64,000 nucleotides of DNA from Nepenthes gracilis (GCA_033239525.1 BSYO01000026.1:3658001-3722000); one strand, 5' to 3'. Positions 45,171-58,650 are shown, counted from the stretch's first letter. The notes: a model not told the origin generated them from the sequence alone. Numbers and translations are program-made.

Positions 45171-46636
45171 TGAATGAAGAAGTGCAGACTCAGCTAAAGG
45201 TCAATGCTTAAATTGCCAAGGCCTTAGCCTTGCAATGGTGTCGCTTGAGGGCATCGAAGAGACACGTTTCCATAATGACCACGACACGTGCCCGCACTGA
45301 AGAGTGCTACGGCACGTCAGTTTGCTGGACCAATTTTGCTAACTGACGCTACACCTCCTTGTGTAGTCTGTTGATAGCTGACAACCCCAACACCTAGATC
45401 GGCGAGTCGGCGGCACAACATAGGTGATGATACCTCGACACGCCCCTTTCTAAGATGACAGACTGACAATATGTGACCTTGAAGGATTTGAGATTGATTC
45501 GACTAATTCACATCCCAACCAAGCATTCGGGATAGGTCGTTACAAGTTGGATTGTTAGAAGACTGAGTTGTTGGTACCCAAAGTTATTAGATTGTTAGAA
45601 ATTACGCAACACAAAAAATAACATTCAAGCGCTTCATCCATTCAAAACAAACAATAATATTGGAGTCATATAATGAAGACAAATAATGCTCAGAAAGTTT
45701 TATTCATTAATTCCTTATACAATGTACAATAAGTTTACAATAGTGGACATACAATTTAAAAGAAAATAAAAATATATAGAGCAAGTGACTGGATTATAGT
45801 CATCCAACTGACCTTAGGATGGACGATAGCAAAAGGAAAGCTCATCTGCTGGCTATCGCTGCATTGCTCCTTGGGTTGCCATACTACCAGAAAGAGCAAA
45901 AACACCCTCCTTGCAAGAACAAGATATAATTCTTTGAATTATTGCACTTTTATCTCACCCAGGAAGCAAACAAAAAAAAAGAAAGCACCTCCCCAACAGA
46001 GCGTGGAACAGTCCTCCTAAGAGTAGTAGGAGTGTAGAGTCTCCAAGAGTAACAGGAGAAGGAACAACCATCTCCCAGTCAGGACTGAGATGCCTCCTCC
46101 TCATAGCTATATGAGAGAGGACTTCCTAACATCGGCTGGAGAAGTGGAAACTGCCCACCAAAACCCGGATCCCACTTGGTACAACCTAAGGCTGGTTTGG
46201 ATCGATTGTAAAAGTGGGAAACCAAGGCGGATTTTCATATAAAAGATGATAATCAATGCAGATTTCAAATGCATTCTTGAGCATCAACTTTGAACATTGG
46301 AAAAGAGCTTCCTCCGATTTTGATTTATGGCTTCGTAGGCTCCATGTTAGTTCTGAATATGCCTTTTCTTTAGCAGATGGGTAGTGCCTTGTGAATTAAG
46401 GCACGAAAAGCCCCTCTATGTATAGTCAGAGAAGGAGATTAGCCAACATTAAACCGAGAAGGTTGCACTGATTGCTGAAAATCACTAGTGGCAGGGAATC
46501 AAGTCAAATCCTGCCAAATAGAGCAAAAGTTGTAAAATGCTGGCGGAAGGAACACATGAAAAGACTTGCAGCCAGCATCCTATCATGACATGTCGGGGGT
46601 TAAAAATTCAAACCTTCCAACATGAAGGGCTAGCGT

Positions 46637-47652
46637 TGGATTTGATAATCAATGGGCCGGCCTAGAACCCAACCAGTAGGGGAAGAAGAGCCTAGGAAGC
46701 AACGGCCCAACAAGAGCTCCCCCTGGCCCAGAATCTAGAAAGCGTAGTAGAAGCCCAAATAGCTCGACCTGAATCGACCTAGCGGCATACGGGTTATAAG
46801 AGTTAATCAACGATCCAGCTCAACCCACTCCAACTAAGTAGATAAATCCAAATGACCACTATCATCATATGATCCTTCACGATTACAGAAGCAGAAATTA
46901 CAAGCGGCAGCCACCAACCTATTGCCCTAAGGATTACAGTTGTACTGAGTGCCAAGGAAGGAAGCATGATGACGGCTCCCTCATACACACAGAGCTGTTG
47001 CACCAACAACCCACAACAGTAGGCTCATGGTGTTGGCCACTAACGATCAGAAAGTCACGACCTCCAGGGCTGGCTAACCAACTCTCACTCTATAAAAACA
47101 TCCATTCCTGCACAGGATTAGGGAACTAATCCAAACATTCTCTATATTCTACATAGTGATCTGATTCCCCATCTAGCAATCAGTCGATCAAAAGCAATCC
47201 AGTGCTTGGACATTAAAAGGCCCCGAGCGTTATTCTCTCTCTTATAGACACGCTCTTACGAGTGCAACCCTCATTCTCTAAGCAACTCTCCCACAAATGT
47301 AATTCTCATTCTAAAAGCCACCCCCTTATGAGTGCAAACTTCTCTAAGTCACTCACCCATTGAACACATCAAATAGAGTATAGTCATTTACCAAACACTC
47401 AATCCCCTCATACTTGCATCAACGCATACTTTCCCATCATCATATCTTTCTATTCGATAAAGAAAGATTATTGATTTGAGTATCGGAGGATATCCCAGGG
47501 AGTGAGTTCTGCCATCTTCTAACCACTCGTTTGTTAGTTGTAGTATGCAGTATCTAAATTTGAAGTAACGAATACCGGACCCGCTACCAGTCAGACTCCC
47601 AAATTAGACGGCTCCCTAATTTATTTGGTAATCAAGATCTAGGGATGCATCA
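46637..47652 (+). repeat. 3' LTR of the truncated Tat-like element
   Basis: TGGATTTGATAATCAATGGG to AGGGATGCATCA. It has CTATAAAAACATCC (about 47091) and a repeat run AAGCCACTC..GAGTGCAA (47270-47400). It is closest to the solo LTR at 16903-18419. Flanking 5-mers do not match, as expected for one end of a larger element. Confidence 0.7.
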
Positions 47653-50340
47653 AGAACCAAATAAGAAATACCATCAAACTTGTTAATTGTTTGTACATAG
47701 CCACGTCAAGTGTTTTGTAAACGTTTAGTTTTTGTTAGGACGAGTGGAAGGCAAGTTCTAGTTTGTCAGCAACTATAATGTACAATAACTGCAAGAGAGG
47801 AAGAAGATGAACACTAATTGCAGGGGAGAGGAAAATCGTACGAAAAATCATTTCAGCCATTGTTAATGTTAAATTAATGTTGCCATTTCTATAAATTTGC
47901 AATTCTATACTTTGATAATCTAAGCTTAACCTTCTTCCATCTTGGCTTCGGATATCAAACAACGCAGAGCTTGACTGAAGAATGAGGAAAATCGACCCCA
48001 AAATTCATTTCTGTTAATTTCATTGTGAATAATATTGCCTTATGAGCCGAAAATTAAATGAAAAATAAAATTTTAAAAAAAGTATTAGCAAATTGGGCTT
48101 CCATGCAATTACTACATTTTGTTGTAAATTGGAGCTCATTTAGTTAGAAGTTAATGCATTTAATGATATAATATTTTGATGAGATATAATTCTTTCTGTT
48201 GGATATCTTCTAGTTTTGAGACGGGTATGCAATGTAGTAGTAGTTGGCAACCCTATTTGCTTTCCATTTTGAATGAACTAAGTGTAAAGTATTTTGGTTT
48301 TAGTGACTTTATTTAAGGCGATGATTATTTTAATGTCTTACTACTGGTCTATAATGTGCATCTTTTGGTTCCCCTGAGGTCATTATGTTAGCGCTTGAGT
48401 AGTGCTTAATTGATATACAAGCATCAAGTCAAGTTTCGAATAATGATGGTATTTCATAGTCTGGTTTAAAAGTAATAGAACAGAGTACAGTTCATTTATT
48501 TATGGCCTAAGTAGCGACGTAAATAAAAAGATAAGATCGATTATATTAAACAAAGTCTTATGAGTTGACATGTATCAGACACTCAAATACTAAAAAGGTT
48601 GAATGAGTTTTGGTCTAATTTTAGAATTGGTGTCTACGGGATAGTGTCTTCTGAGTTGTTGATTTAGTGGGCCGTCATGAAATAGTGGGATACTAGTGGT
48701 TATATATTAAATGTGTCTATGAATGGCCTTATCAGTAATGAGTGACGCCTTTATAGTTTTACGTTTAGAAGTCTATTTGTATTATATTTAATCGTGTGAG
48801 TATAACATTAGTTTCTTACAGTCAAGTTAAATAAAATTATATAAAAATATCACGGATTTAAAAATATGGAACCTGTAAAACATTGGTGTATTCAATAGTT
48901 ATCTAATATTAATTTGCATATCATGATAGTGATGAGATATATTATTTAGTAAGGATAGACATTTATAGTCATATAGCTATCATATTGTGTGATATCAAGA
49001 GATATTATGGTGGAGAGATAATGGGTTTGATATATTGAGATAATTTTGTACTTTGTAAACGAAGGATGCAACTATTATTGTACTCTTGGTAGACAGCGAG
49101 ATTGTACACCAATTAAATGTCTATATTTTGTTTAGCAAAATTTTGGTAGACTATGGATTTTACTGCCCGTCAACATTACGAATATCAATTATCTCGCGAT
49201 ACATTTTTAGTATACAGGGGTAGACATACAAGATCGTTAGTTCATAGTGGTAAAATTAAATTTATGAGATTGTTTTATAATATTTTGTTACTATTAATAC
49301 ATTTTGAATTCACTATTCAATAGAATTTATAAATTGTATTCAATAGAATATATGAGTTGGATTAAGTAAGATTCAGATTTTATAGAGTCTATGATGATTT
49401 ACTGTTATTTAGATTTTGAGTATCCATGTTATTCATACTGATATTTGGATCTTGGAAATTTTTATCTTTCTTGTAATATTACATTTCAAAAAATCTTAAC
49501 ATGTTTTTGATGAAATTTGGATTATACAGAATCCTTTTATCTTCATGGTACAATGGTCCACTAGGACGTATTCTTGCTACTATTTTAAGTTATAATTACG
49601 ACGAATTATGAAATTTCGGATAAAACTTATTGTTAGTTTTTCATTACTGTTATTATTTTTGAATAATTGATATTGTTATCCCAAATGATTGTTGATTTTT
49701 ATAGATTATCTACTATCATTTGTTCGATATTTGGCTCATCATTACATTTTATTTGCTCCAAATTTGAGTCAAATAAGTAGCGCTAGCAGGAATCTTTCGT
49801 TTACTACGATACTTTTTGATAGAGAAGATTGTAGAGATTAGTAGTTATCATTTTTTTGATAGAGAAGATTATAGAGATTATAGACAATATATATTGTGAT
49901 AGAGGCTTAATTATTTTTTCTCAAATTGCAACCCATGACTCTTAGTAGTTTCTATCTTTTTAGAAATTTAATGAGATGATAGTTTTATAATTAAAAATGT
50001 TAATATTTATGATGGATATTTAATTATTTTTATAGTTTGAAATTTTTCACATGAGAGGTCTGAGTTGGGTCTGATGATTCAAGCTCAGGTAACCACAACA
50101 TGCATGCCTTATGCACTTAAAGGTGTTCAACTGAAAATGGTCTAAAAGTATTTATTCCTAGTAATATTTACTTTTGATAGTATTTATTCTATTTCTATAT
50201 GGTCTAAAAGTGTGAATCAAGTGCATACTATTTGGCTTATCAAGTGCATACTATTATATAAAAGAAGGTATATTATGTATTATAAAAAAGTATAATAACT
50301 TTATTTATTTTGACTTATTTATTTTCAGTGTATTATGGAA
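47653..50340. other. AT-rich region, possible minus-strand LTR at its right side
   Basis: No gene. Up to about 50102 it may be an LTR-like copy in minus orientation, since its right end is the reverse complement of the start at 39400. The left limit is not visible. Otherwise nothing recognisable. Confidence 0.35.
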
Positions 50341-50354
50341 CATAAAAAACAGAA

Positions 50355-51270
50355 TTGCTTATGCTTAACTACAAATCCAACAAAGAATGGGCTAAATTTT
50401 CCAAGGCAAAATACTTGAAGATGCATATTTCCTGGAAGCCAAAAGAAGTAGAATGTTTACTTTACTCTGCTTGCTTTGCACTTCGAGAGGAGATAGAATT
50501 GAGAGTTACTGATTATATTCTATCAAAGAGATTGGGATTTGAGTAAGAAGATAAACTCAATGCTGAGAAAGCTTACCGGCTGCGAGGTTTTCATGCGTTA
50601 GGACGTATAAACATCGATGAATACTTTATACGAGATAACGGATCAGGAAAGTATGAATGGAAAGCAATATACATACTGATTCAGAAGGGTAAGCTATCTG
50701 AATAAGAGATTTGGTCAGATATCCGGAAAAAAATCGATGCCTCACCTAAATTCAGAGTCCTTTTTAGCTTATGGTGAGGGTTACACTACTCACAAATGGC
50801 AAAGGAAATTGGAGAAAATTGACACTTCCTACTGCATATAAATTTTGTTGTCTTAGTAAATCAATATTACACTTCAATTTAGACTGCAAAGGAACTAGGT
50901 AGGGTGTGATGAAGCATCCTTGGTGGAAAATATGACCCAGGCATACACCAAACACCTTTGAATTCAAGAGTTGAATTCAATCTTCTATCCAAAATAGGGC
51001 CACCAAAGCACAAATAGCTTCATAGCAACCATGTGGTGGTGGCTGCGGAATTGGCATAATGAATCCGTTTTTGAGGAGGATTGGCTTATGCCAAGTCCTA
51101 AAGGAACAATACCACGGTTGGCTGATGAACTACCTGGACCTCATCTACTTTCAAATCTTCAATAAATCGAAGCCGAGATAGGAAGCAGTTGGAGCCCTCT
51201 GAGGAAAGCTGGATCAAAATCATCATGGATGCTGGTGTTGACATGAGTAGAAGAGCCATCTTCTATAGGC
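50355..51270 (+). pseudogene. Possible LINE remnant
   Basis: Broken coding-like stretches: NKEWAKFSKAKYLKMHISW (50385) and WWLRNWHNESVFEEDWLMPS (51040). Both resemble the C-terminal part of plant LINE polyproteins (zf-RVT/RNase H side). The match is weak, several stops intervene, and no RT core is present. Confidence 0.25.
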
Positions 51271-51299
51271 TAGGAAGGCATAACAAAGGCAGATGAGGG

Positions 51300-52486
51300 T
51301 TTGAATTCTGTTGATATCAATGACACCAATCACATTCGGAGCGGAGGTTCCTCATTCTCTCAAGGAGAAGCAAGATCCTGTTTCTCTCATCCACACTATT
51401 AACTTTAAAAAATCCGACGGTTGAAATTGAAATATAATATAATAATATGTAAATAATTAATTTTATTAAAAATATTTTTAATATTTGATTTAATATTCAA
51501 TAAATATTAATATTTTAAAAAAATAAATTAAAAATATAACTATATTTAATATTTTTTATTTTTTAAATCTTGACTGTTGAATTTTGATCCAATAATTATA
51601 TAAAGAAAAGTAGAATTCTGCTTCTCCTTGAGATCCCCAAATCCAATCACATTCATGCTCAAGAAATCATAGCAATATGACAGCATTTAAGGAGGCAAAG
51701 TCTAGAGGGACGTACAAAGCAATCATAGAATTGCATTTCGTAACAACAATTCACACGCTAATGACAAGTTTCATTAAAGTAAAAATAAAATAATTATTCT
51801 TAAGAATTAAAATAAGATAAAAATAGAGTTAGAATTATTATTTTTATATTTGGTTACTTATTTGAAATAATTATGAATAAGTTAAAAATTAATTTTCTAG
51901 TACTTAGTATATTATAATAGTAAGAGAAATAATACATTATTTCGAATAATGATATGAATGTTGAAAATATTAGGGGTGAAATGATAACATTTTTATGAAT
52001 AGTTATTTCTTGGATATGAGAAATCAATAATACAAAAAAATTTTGATATTTTTATTCATTAATTTGGAAAAATATTTGTTTCTCATGAAATAATTATTTT
52101 CTACAATAAAGTAATCAAATATATGAATAAATATTCTACTGGTAATAAAATGGAAGTAAAATTTTTATTTCTACAAACCAAATATATCATAAATGATTAT
52201 ATTGGCAATACAAATCTGAATAAAAGCTTAATTATTGACTACAAAACATTTATAGGGAAAGACTAAGAATGCACATTAGCACATATTCAGTGCAATGAAA
52301 ATGTAGTGATGGATATGATACTAAGATTGAGCATGCATATAAATGAATACAAACAGGAATAAAATTCTACACTTAACAAATTAAACCCTTTTTCATCACT
52401 AATTTTTCTATAATTGTTAACTCGAGATGGGATAACTCCCTATAATGCATTCATTCTCTCTTTCTATTTTTCTCTTTAACTATTTC
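51300..52486. other. AT-rich intergenic DNA
   Basis: No coding content. Positions about 51770-52190 carry MITE-like words (TTTGGTTACTTATTTG, AACCAAATATATCA), but the ends were not resolved. Confidence 0.4.
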
Positions 52487-53576
52487 TGACAAGTCTGGTG
52501 ATACTATGGGTCAAACCAATATCAGGCCCAACTATCAACACGATAAGAGACTCAACAAGCGGCGGGCTAAGCTTAACAAAGAGATCAATTTGGTCCAATT
52601 CATAGGTCATAAGGGTGACCACAATGAGGCCCATGAAATAATGGATCAAAGGGGATAAGCGTCAACGATCCAATCGGCAGTACAGTCAGACGGACCAATA
52701 GGAAGGCCCTTAGACAGGTGGCCAATAGAGTGGTTAGAGTACGCGCATGTAGAGTGCCGCTTGAAGCTACCTAAGGACTAGATTGGGGGACCACTCACAG
52801 CATTCTCACCATAACAGGGCGACCAAATGCGGTTCCTGTTAGCCTCCAAGTGGTCAGCAAACCTAAAGGCGATACCTGTCACGGACCTTGGTGCCGAATA
52901 TTCACTCACGAAGTATTACGAATACTCCTCACCACCACAATGTTAGAGAAAGAGAAAGAAAAAGGAGGATGGGGAGAGGAGATTCGGCATCAGAGGGAAG
53001 ATCCTGCTCTGACGTCAAGGGAATGCCCTACTTAGACCTATAAGGCCCCCTTTTGGACTCGGAAAAGTCGGGGTCCTCCGAAGAGTAAATGAAGAATCAA
53101 ACTCTTTCTCCGCACAGCTCTTCCTCCTCCTCACAAAAGTCACTCCCCGCCGAGTGCACCACTAGTAAGTCACTTATTCAATACATTCGCAGTGAGCCAC
53201 TCTATGAGTACAACCCTAGTGAGCCACCGACCGCGTGCAACTAGAAAGGAGCCCTGCCCTCCTTTTTCTCTAAGCCGCCCTCGTCGGGGGTATAACAAGA
53301 CCCAATCCTCCTCTCACATCCCTATTCATTTGCAATTCTGTATTATCTAATATCATCCTTATATCTTTTTATCTATTGAGAAAGATTTCTTATTTAAGTG
53401 TTAGATAATAAACCGAAAAGTGGGTTCCTCCAATCCTTTGACCTCTTATTTATGTTTGTGGTGGGCAGGTTTCAGGTAAGTAGCGACGGAGAACAGACTT
53501 ACTCCAATTTAACTGGCAACGAAAAATCGAGTGGCTACCTAATTCGTACCAAAACCCAAAAACCAAAGATGCATCA
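52487..53576 (+). repeat. 5' LTR of the pol-less element
   Basis: The end is firm (AAGATGCATCA followed by TTGGCGCC). The start is TG at 52487 or 52499. It shares ACTATGGGTCAAACC, the AGGCCC blocks and the GAGTGCA/GAGCCAC repeat run (53140-53240) with 59018-60151. Confidence 0.75.
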
Positions 53577-53590
53577 TTGGCGCCATCTGG
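53577..53590 (+). other. Primer-binding site of the pol-less element
   Basis: TTGGCGCCATCTGG abuts the LTR end and mirrors the site of the element at 1296-10655. It proves the plus orientation. Confidence 0.75.
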
Positions 53591-54560
53591 AAAAAAACGA
53601 CTAAAAATCTGACCATCACTCACCAACCCAGCAAGTACGGCCAACACTGATATACCAACGCACACCCCAACTAGAAATGACACCCCAAGGGTAGCCAGGG
53701 AGGTGCACCGCCTGCACTCTACGTACCAATGCCTGGGGGCTAGGGGCTCTTCCTGCTCCCACACAACTTTCACACTCAGAGAGCTAGATTTGAAAGAAGT
53801 GTGGCCGGTCCAATCCCATATCGATGGAACGTCCACCTCGACATTAAGAAGGATTCAAGCTGAGTGGCCCGCACTTAGAGGAAGTTCTAGCTCGCTACCC
53901 AAGCAGCATAAAAGAGATTGAGGTGAGATCAGCACTGCCACTACAGCGACCAGCCACCCCTCAACCACGGAAAAGGTCTTTGTGACGTCCAATGACTGCG
54001 AGCGAATAGTCATTCGAGTCCACCGACCTCACCAAACCGATTGAAGGTCGGGACCACCCTCAACATCTTGAAGGCCGGGTCCTCCCCATAAGCAGAGGGG
54101 AACTGGAGGAAGCATGACTATGTGGATCCGAGGAAGGCACCAAAAAGCTGCAAGGTCTCCTCCACGTTACGACCTCGTTCCAGTATGAAAAAGACTGTCT
54201 AGCCTCATAATTAAAAGTCTCTGGCCACTTTGCGGCGCCAAACGGGCAAAATGCCCAAGGGGCCACTAGGATCCAACCGAGATGCATGATAGACCATCAA
54301 CAGTGGGCCTCGCAAAGTTATGACTCAAGGACGCTACCCCAACAGTCTAAGCCGAGAGGCCCTGCCCCAAGGAGAGGAGAGACAACCAACGAGACCGCCA
54401 TTAAGCACAGGCCTCCCCCTCAAAGCAGGAAGGGTCATGCCTTGTCTCGGCAATTCTCCAGCCCTAGCTGCGTAAGAGCTACGCGCTCGGGGCGACAACT
54501 GGTCTTTAAGATGCCAGACACTACCCACCTCAGAGGGCACAGCCCACTCCCATGTGTCAA
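53591..54560 (+). pseudogene. Possible gag-region remnant
   Basis: Open frames in the gag position (53703-53921; 54286-54576) show no gag motif that I recognise. The sequence is Ser/Thr/Pro-rich and frames change. Called from position only. Confidence 0.3.
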
Positions 54561-54659
54561 GTCCAAGTACACTTGACATGCATCACAAAGCATGCTTATA
54601 ATGTATGTCACATTTGGATTAATAAAATAGTTGTTGTGATCATATCGCATATATTTGCA

Positions 54660-55330
54660 TGAATGCTTGTATGACATCACATAAAATCAAACGACCTAAA
54701 CTGCCCTTAAGTTGGGCGAACTACTGCTCGCTGATACAACCAACCTATAAACAGTCACAGAATCCTAGCTTAGGCAGTCGAGAGGCCCAAAGCGGCCAAT
54801 ATCACATGGCCCAGGGGGATCACAAACCAGACGTCGAACCTCCTATCAGGCGGCCGTCAAAACCTTAGGGGGCTTCTCTAAGGATGCGTGTGATGACTCT
54901 CGACAGGACGAATATCATCAGCCAACCATGGTTAGCGGGCTAGGCTTAGATGCATACGAGTAACAACGTCCTCCTGATAGGAAAGAGCACCAAAGTGGTA
55001 GCATATGAGCAACAACCTACGACTTTGCTAGAACCCGGTGGCTGCAGCCTGAAAATTCGTCACTCTAAGCGAGGCTTACCCATTGTTGTGTTATGACATC
55101 CTCCAGTGAGGATGAGCATAAGAGGGCTAAGCCGCCCAAAGAAAAAAATAGGCAAAAATACCCTGAGAAGCAGCAGTGCTACTTACCTGCCCCATTGCAA
55201 AGACACACGAGGATGGCCAACCATCCGAGATAAAGAAGTCGCCAACCAGTCTAGAAAAAGGCCACTATCCAGCCCGAGGGCTCTCCTCAGGATGAGTTAA
55301 GGGTCAAACGACCCTCCTGATGAAGCTCCT
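54660..55330. repeat. Degenerate tandem units behind the gag remnant
   Basis: Recurrent words: ATGACTCTCGACAGGACGA (54890), ACGTCCTCCTGATAGGAAAG (54966), ACATCCTCCAGTGAGGATGA (55096) and CTCTCCTCAGGATGA (55282), spaced about 80-180 bp. They correspond to the units at 42540-42802. Confidence 0.45.
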
Positions 55331-55741
55331 CAACTATGACACCCATTAACACTAATACCTGTCAGAAGGGAAACAGTAGTTGGAAGCTGTGGCATGCCTA
55401 GCTAGATTGACAGCTAAAGGAGGCATGACCCGATGTGACACCGAGACCCTATCTTGAGCAGGCACCTTGGGGGTCCCTGCGGGTTCGATGTTTCCTTCGG
55501 CTCCCAAGGCCTCCAACGCCAAGGGCTCATAGTGGGATCCCATAACGGTCCTAGCAGCGACACCAAGCTCTCCACCTGGGCCCTCATGGCCTGCATGGTC
55601 TGAACGATGACGGTTGAGTAACAAAAAGACAATGTCACGACCAACAACGCATGATGGACAACAATGGTCAAAGCAAAGTTGGGCAAAAGAGCTCAACATA
55701 CAAGGAAAACAGAATAACAACGATCAACATTGATAGATTCT

Positions 55742-57340
55742 TTTATTAAGAGTTACAACCATACAATGATGGTGTCTGACGGACTCGAAACAAAGTGAGC
55801 AAACTACATACTCCTATAGGCTATCCGGAGTGCCCACATCCTGAAGAGCTTGGTCCCTCCTTCGAAAAGATAATGAGGTCCTCTCGGCATCTGACTCCAA
55901 CCTTCCTCACCTCAAGATAATCGACAGGGAAGTCTGGAGCAGCTAGGGAGACTATACGCCAACCGAAACGGATGCTCTCCTGAAATTACCCCTCGAAAAC
56001 GGGTCCACCTCCTCTAGACGAAGTCTGGACATCAGCTCCCTCATCCGCTTGGCGCTTGAGCCCATCAGGACAAGGAGTCACAACTACCTCATTCGAGACT
56101 CGTTCTTGAGCATAGCAATCTGGGCCAGGGCTTGAGCGTGGGCATCTAAGAGCTTTTCTACTCTTGCCTCGAACTCGAACAAAGCTTGATTGAGGCAACT
56201 GGCTCGTTCCTAACTTTGAAGCGCCTCACCAACAGCAGCATTGACTCTCCACTCCAACTCCTCTCTGTCGACACGCTCACGCGAAAGGCGGGTAACCTCC
56301 TGCTCTAGAGAGCGGATATTCTCCTCCAGTCTACAGAGCACCCCCTATGATAACCAAAGAGAGAAACCAGTCAATCAGGTGAGAGAACCACTGATAAGCA
56401 CAACCATAAAGGGAGAAGATTTGCAAAATCTTACCTCGCGACCGGGAGGATGGAAGGATCTAGAAGACTCAAGGTCAAGAGGTCTCCTTAGAACCTCCCG
56501 ATCCTCCGGAGCCTAATCAATTAGGTGAAACTCAGCGCCGTCGGCAACGGTACTCTCTGAAATGGCAGCTCCCATCTCCTCTGACAACTAATCATCGTCA
56601 TTACTCCCCTTTATAAAAGGTACAGAGGCAGAGGAGGGTGGCACCTTTGAAGAAGATGCAACAAGAATCGGTATACCGGCAGCATTATGGTGAGTCATCT
56701 ATCAAAGTGCCAGGGAAACGGCAGAGTAATGCCGAGAGAATACCCTCAGAGAAAGAAGTAAAGGCACACACCAAGCAAAAGGAACTATAGAAGAATGGAA
56801 TGACGCAATGCTTATGTAGCCAGTCCCTAGAGAGTTGAGGGGCCTTGTCGCCATAATAATAGTGACATGTGCCCTCACCCCAACATGTCGCAACACGTCC
56901 TTTGCCATGCGTCATTATGAGCCATTATATCTGCCGTCACGTCACCTCTGCAATTAAAGCATTTAGACGCTTTGATTGATGTGACAGCTACATGACCCCC
57001 AAAGGCGACTCCCGAATGTGGTAGTCTCAACTCACCGACCAGTAGGTGACAGTTCTCAGAGGTATCATCAAGAGAATGCCACGTGACGATGGCCCGCAAA
57101 ACGGATGACCTTAAACATGGGCCCGCCGCACCTCCCCAGCCAAGAGTCGAGATGAGGGGCCGAGGGTTGAGATGAGGGGCCGAGGGTTGAATCAGTATTA
57201 AGGCATCCAAAACTCCTCTCATCATGGCAGCTAAGACCAGAATCGTAGAGAAGAATAAAGTACCCCCATCAACTAGCGGCGGTGCATGAGCCGCCTGACA
57301 AGGGCGGTCCCAAACCATCCTGGCATGAAGACCCAAAGCC
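55742..57340 (-). pseudogene. Antisense coiled-coil ORF of the pol-less element
   Basis: The minus strand at about 56335-56100 gives a strong coiled coil: LEENIRSLEQEVTRLSRERV, EELEWRVNAAVGEALQS, then TAG, then ERASCLNQALFEFEARVEKL and AQALAQIAMLKNES. AATAAA on the minus strand lies at 55742-55747. An upstream open stretch (56875-57336) begins MGLHARMVWDRPCQAAHAPP and has no known domain. The same block recurs at 63530-63750 and, more decayed, near 43500. Function unknown. Confidence 0.5.
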
Positions 57341-57929
57341 TCTGAGAAGGTTACTCTCCAACAAAGACTGATGTGAAGAGTAGCAAGCCAACTAGAACCC
57401 AGCCCTTGGTTTTCTCTAGCTTCAAGCTTGCAGTTGACAAGTTAGCTAGCTGCAGTCGGCTACCCTAGGGCCCATCTCCAAGAGACACGATTCAATCGAG
57501 AGCCTCGAGAGCTCTTGGGACCCCAACTCGCTTCTGGATATCCCGCGGCCAACAAAGCCAGTCCTCTATTAGCCCTAAGTCATTTGGATTGCAGCAGTGC
57601 CTAACCGACCATCAATTGCTTTGAAGGTGGCACTCACTTGGAGGACGTAAGAAGCTTCATCATCCGGGCTATCATGGGGCCCCCGGGCGCGTCGCTCCTT
57701 AAATGCAATCGGCTGATCGTTTTTGACACATCAACTCTTAGGGCGATATGACTAGCCAACCCCTGACCAACCATCAAGGCAGACTGCCACACGTCGGATC
57801 CCTGCAAAATTGAACTACCAAGTTGGTGGATGACTAGCAGATCGCAACCGCGCATGGTATTCTAGCCACCAAAAATCATGTAACAAAGTCAAAAGTCATG
57901 AGACAGAAGGTAAGAGAAAGAGCAAAGTT

Positions 57930-58650
57930 CTAAAATTTCATTCATTAATTTCCTTTACAAAGTACAAAACTTACATCAGCAGATATACATGACGGAAAGA
58001 AAAAAGGGAGCATATGGGATAGATACCCAGTGGTGCTGGCCCATAAAATTGGTTCTAGGAGGACAGTAGCGATTGAAGTGTGCAGCAACTATTTATTACT
58101 TATGAAACTCCCAGACCACGGGCCAAAGCACCACGGAGGCTGAATGGGATGCCATTCCTGAACGATGAGAGGGGGGAGATGCTGCCACCTTCATAGGGAA
58201 GGCCCCCAAAAAGGAGATCCTCTGCTAAAACCGACCATAGCCTATGAGGGTAAAGCTCGACCCATAACGACGATGACGGTCCTACCATGGCGGAACTCCG
58301 GAAGCACACCCTCTAACAAGTTCCACAAGTGACCCTCTAACAAAAGGAACTGAAGGCCAAGAACTTATCTTCTAGCTGAGGTGGCACAACAAAACGTTTG
58401 TGCCTCAGAGTTCCTTTAGAGGCTTCACCGTCGGACACCAGCGTGGAAGAAGAACATGGCAGTTGCCCAAAAATCGAGTCACCCCTGTCATGATAGGAAA
58501 ATAACCCTAGAAGGGGCATAATCGCGAGCTCCAATAGCAGCTTCCAGCCTCCCAAGACTTCCGCCGATCTCAAACGGCAACAACGGGGATTCCAGAAAAG
58601 CTCTAAGCACAACTTTCAACCCCAAAGGATGCCCACAAGTCCTCCACTAT
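57930..58650 (-). pseudogene. Second antisense coding-like block
   Basis: Minus-strand open stretches 58337-58612 (MCLELFWNPRCCRLRSAEVL) and 58100-58309 follow each other in the same direction. An AT-rich AATGAATGAAAT lies at about 57940, where the related element has AATGAATAAAAC (about 45702). No family is recognised. Confidence 0.35.

Larger units (their letters stand above)
42291..46636 (+). mobile_element. 3' internal region of the truncated Tat-like element
   Basis: From the integrase end to the 3' LTR. By order and scattered matches it is equivalent to 54560-59017 of the pol-less element. It has tandem repeats at 42540-42802 and reversed coding remnants with AATAAA-type signals on the minus strand (43054-43059 and about 45702-45708). 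Confidence 0.6.

Noticed and set aside
57150..57190. Short tandem duplication of about 21 bp (GAGATGAGGGGCCGAGGGTT)
   Set aside because: Only two units; likely slippage with no evident role.
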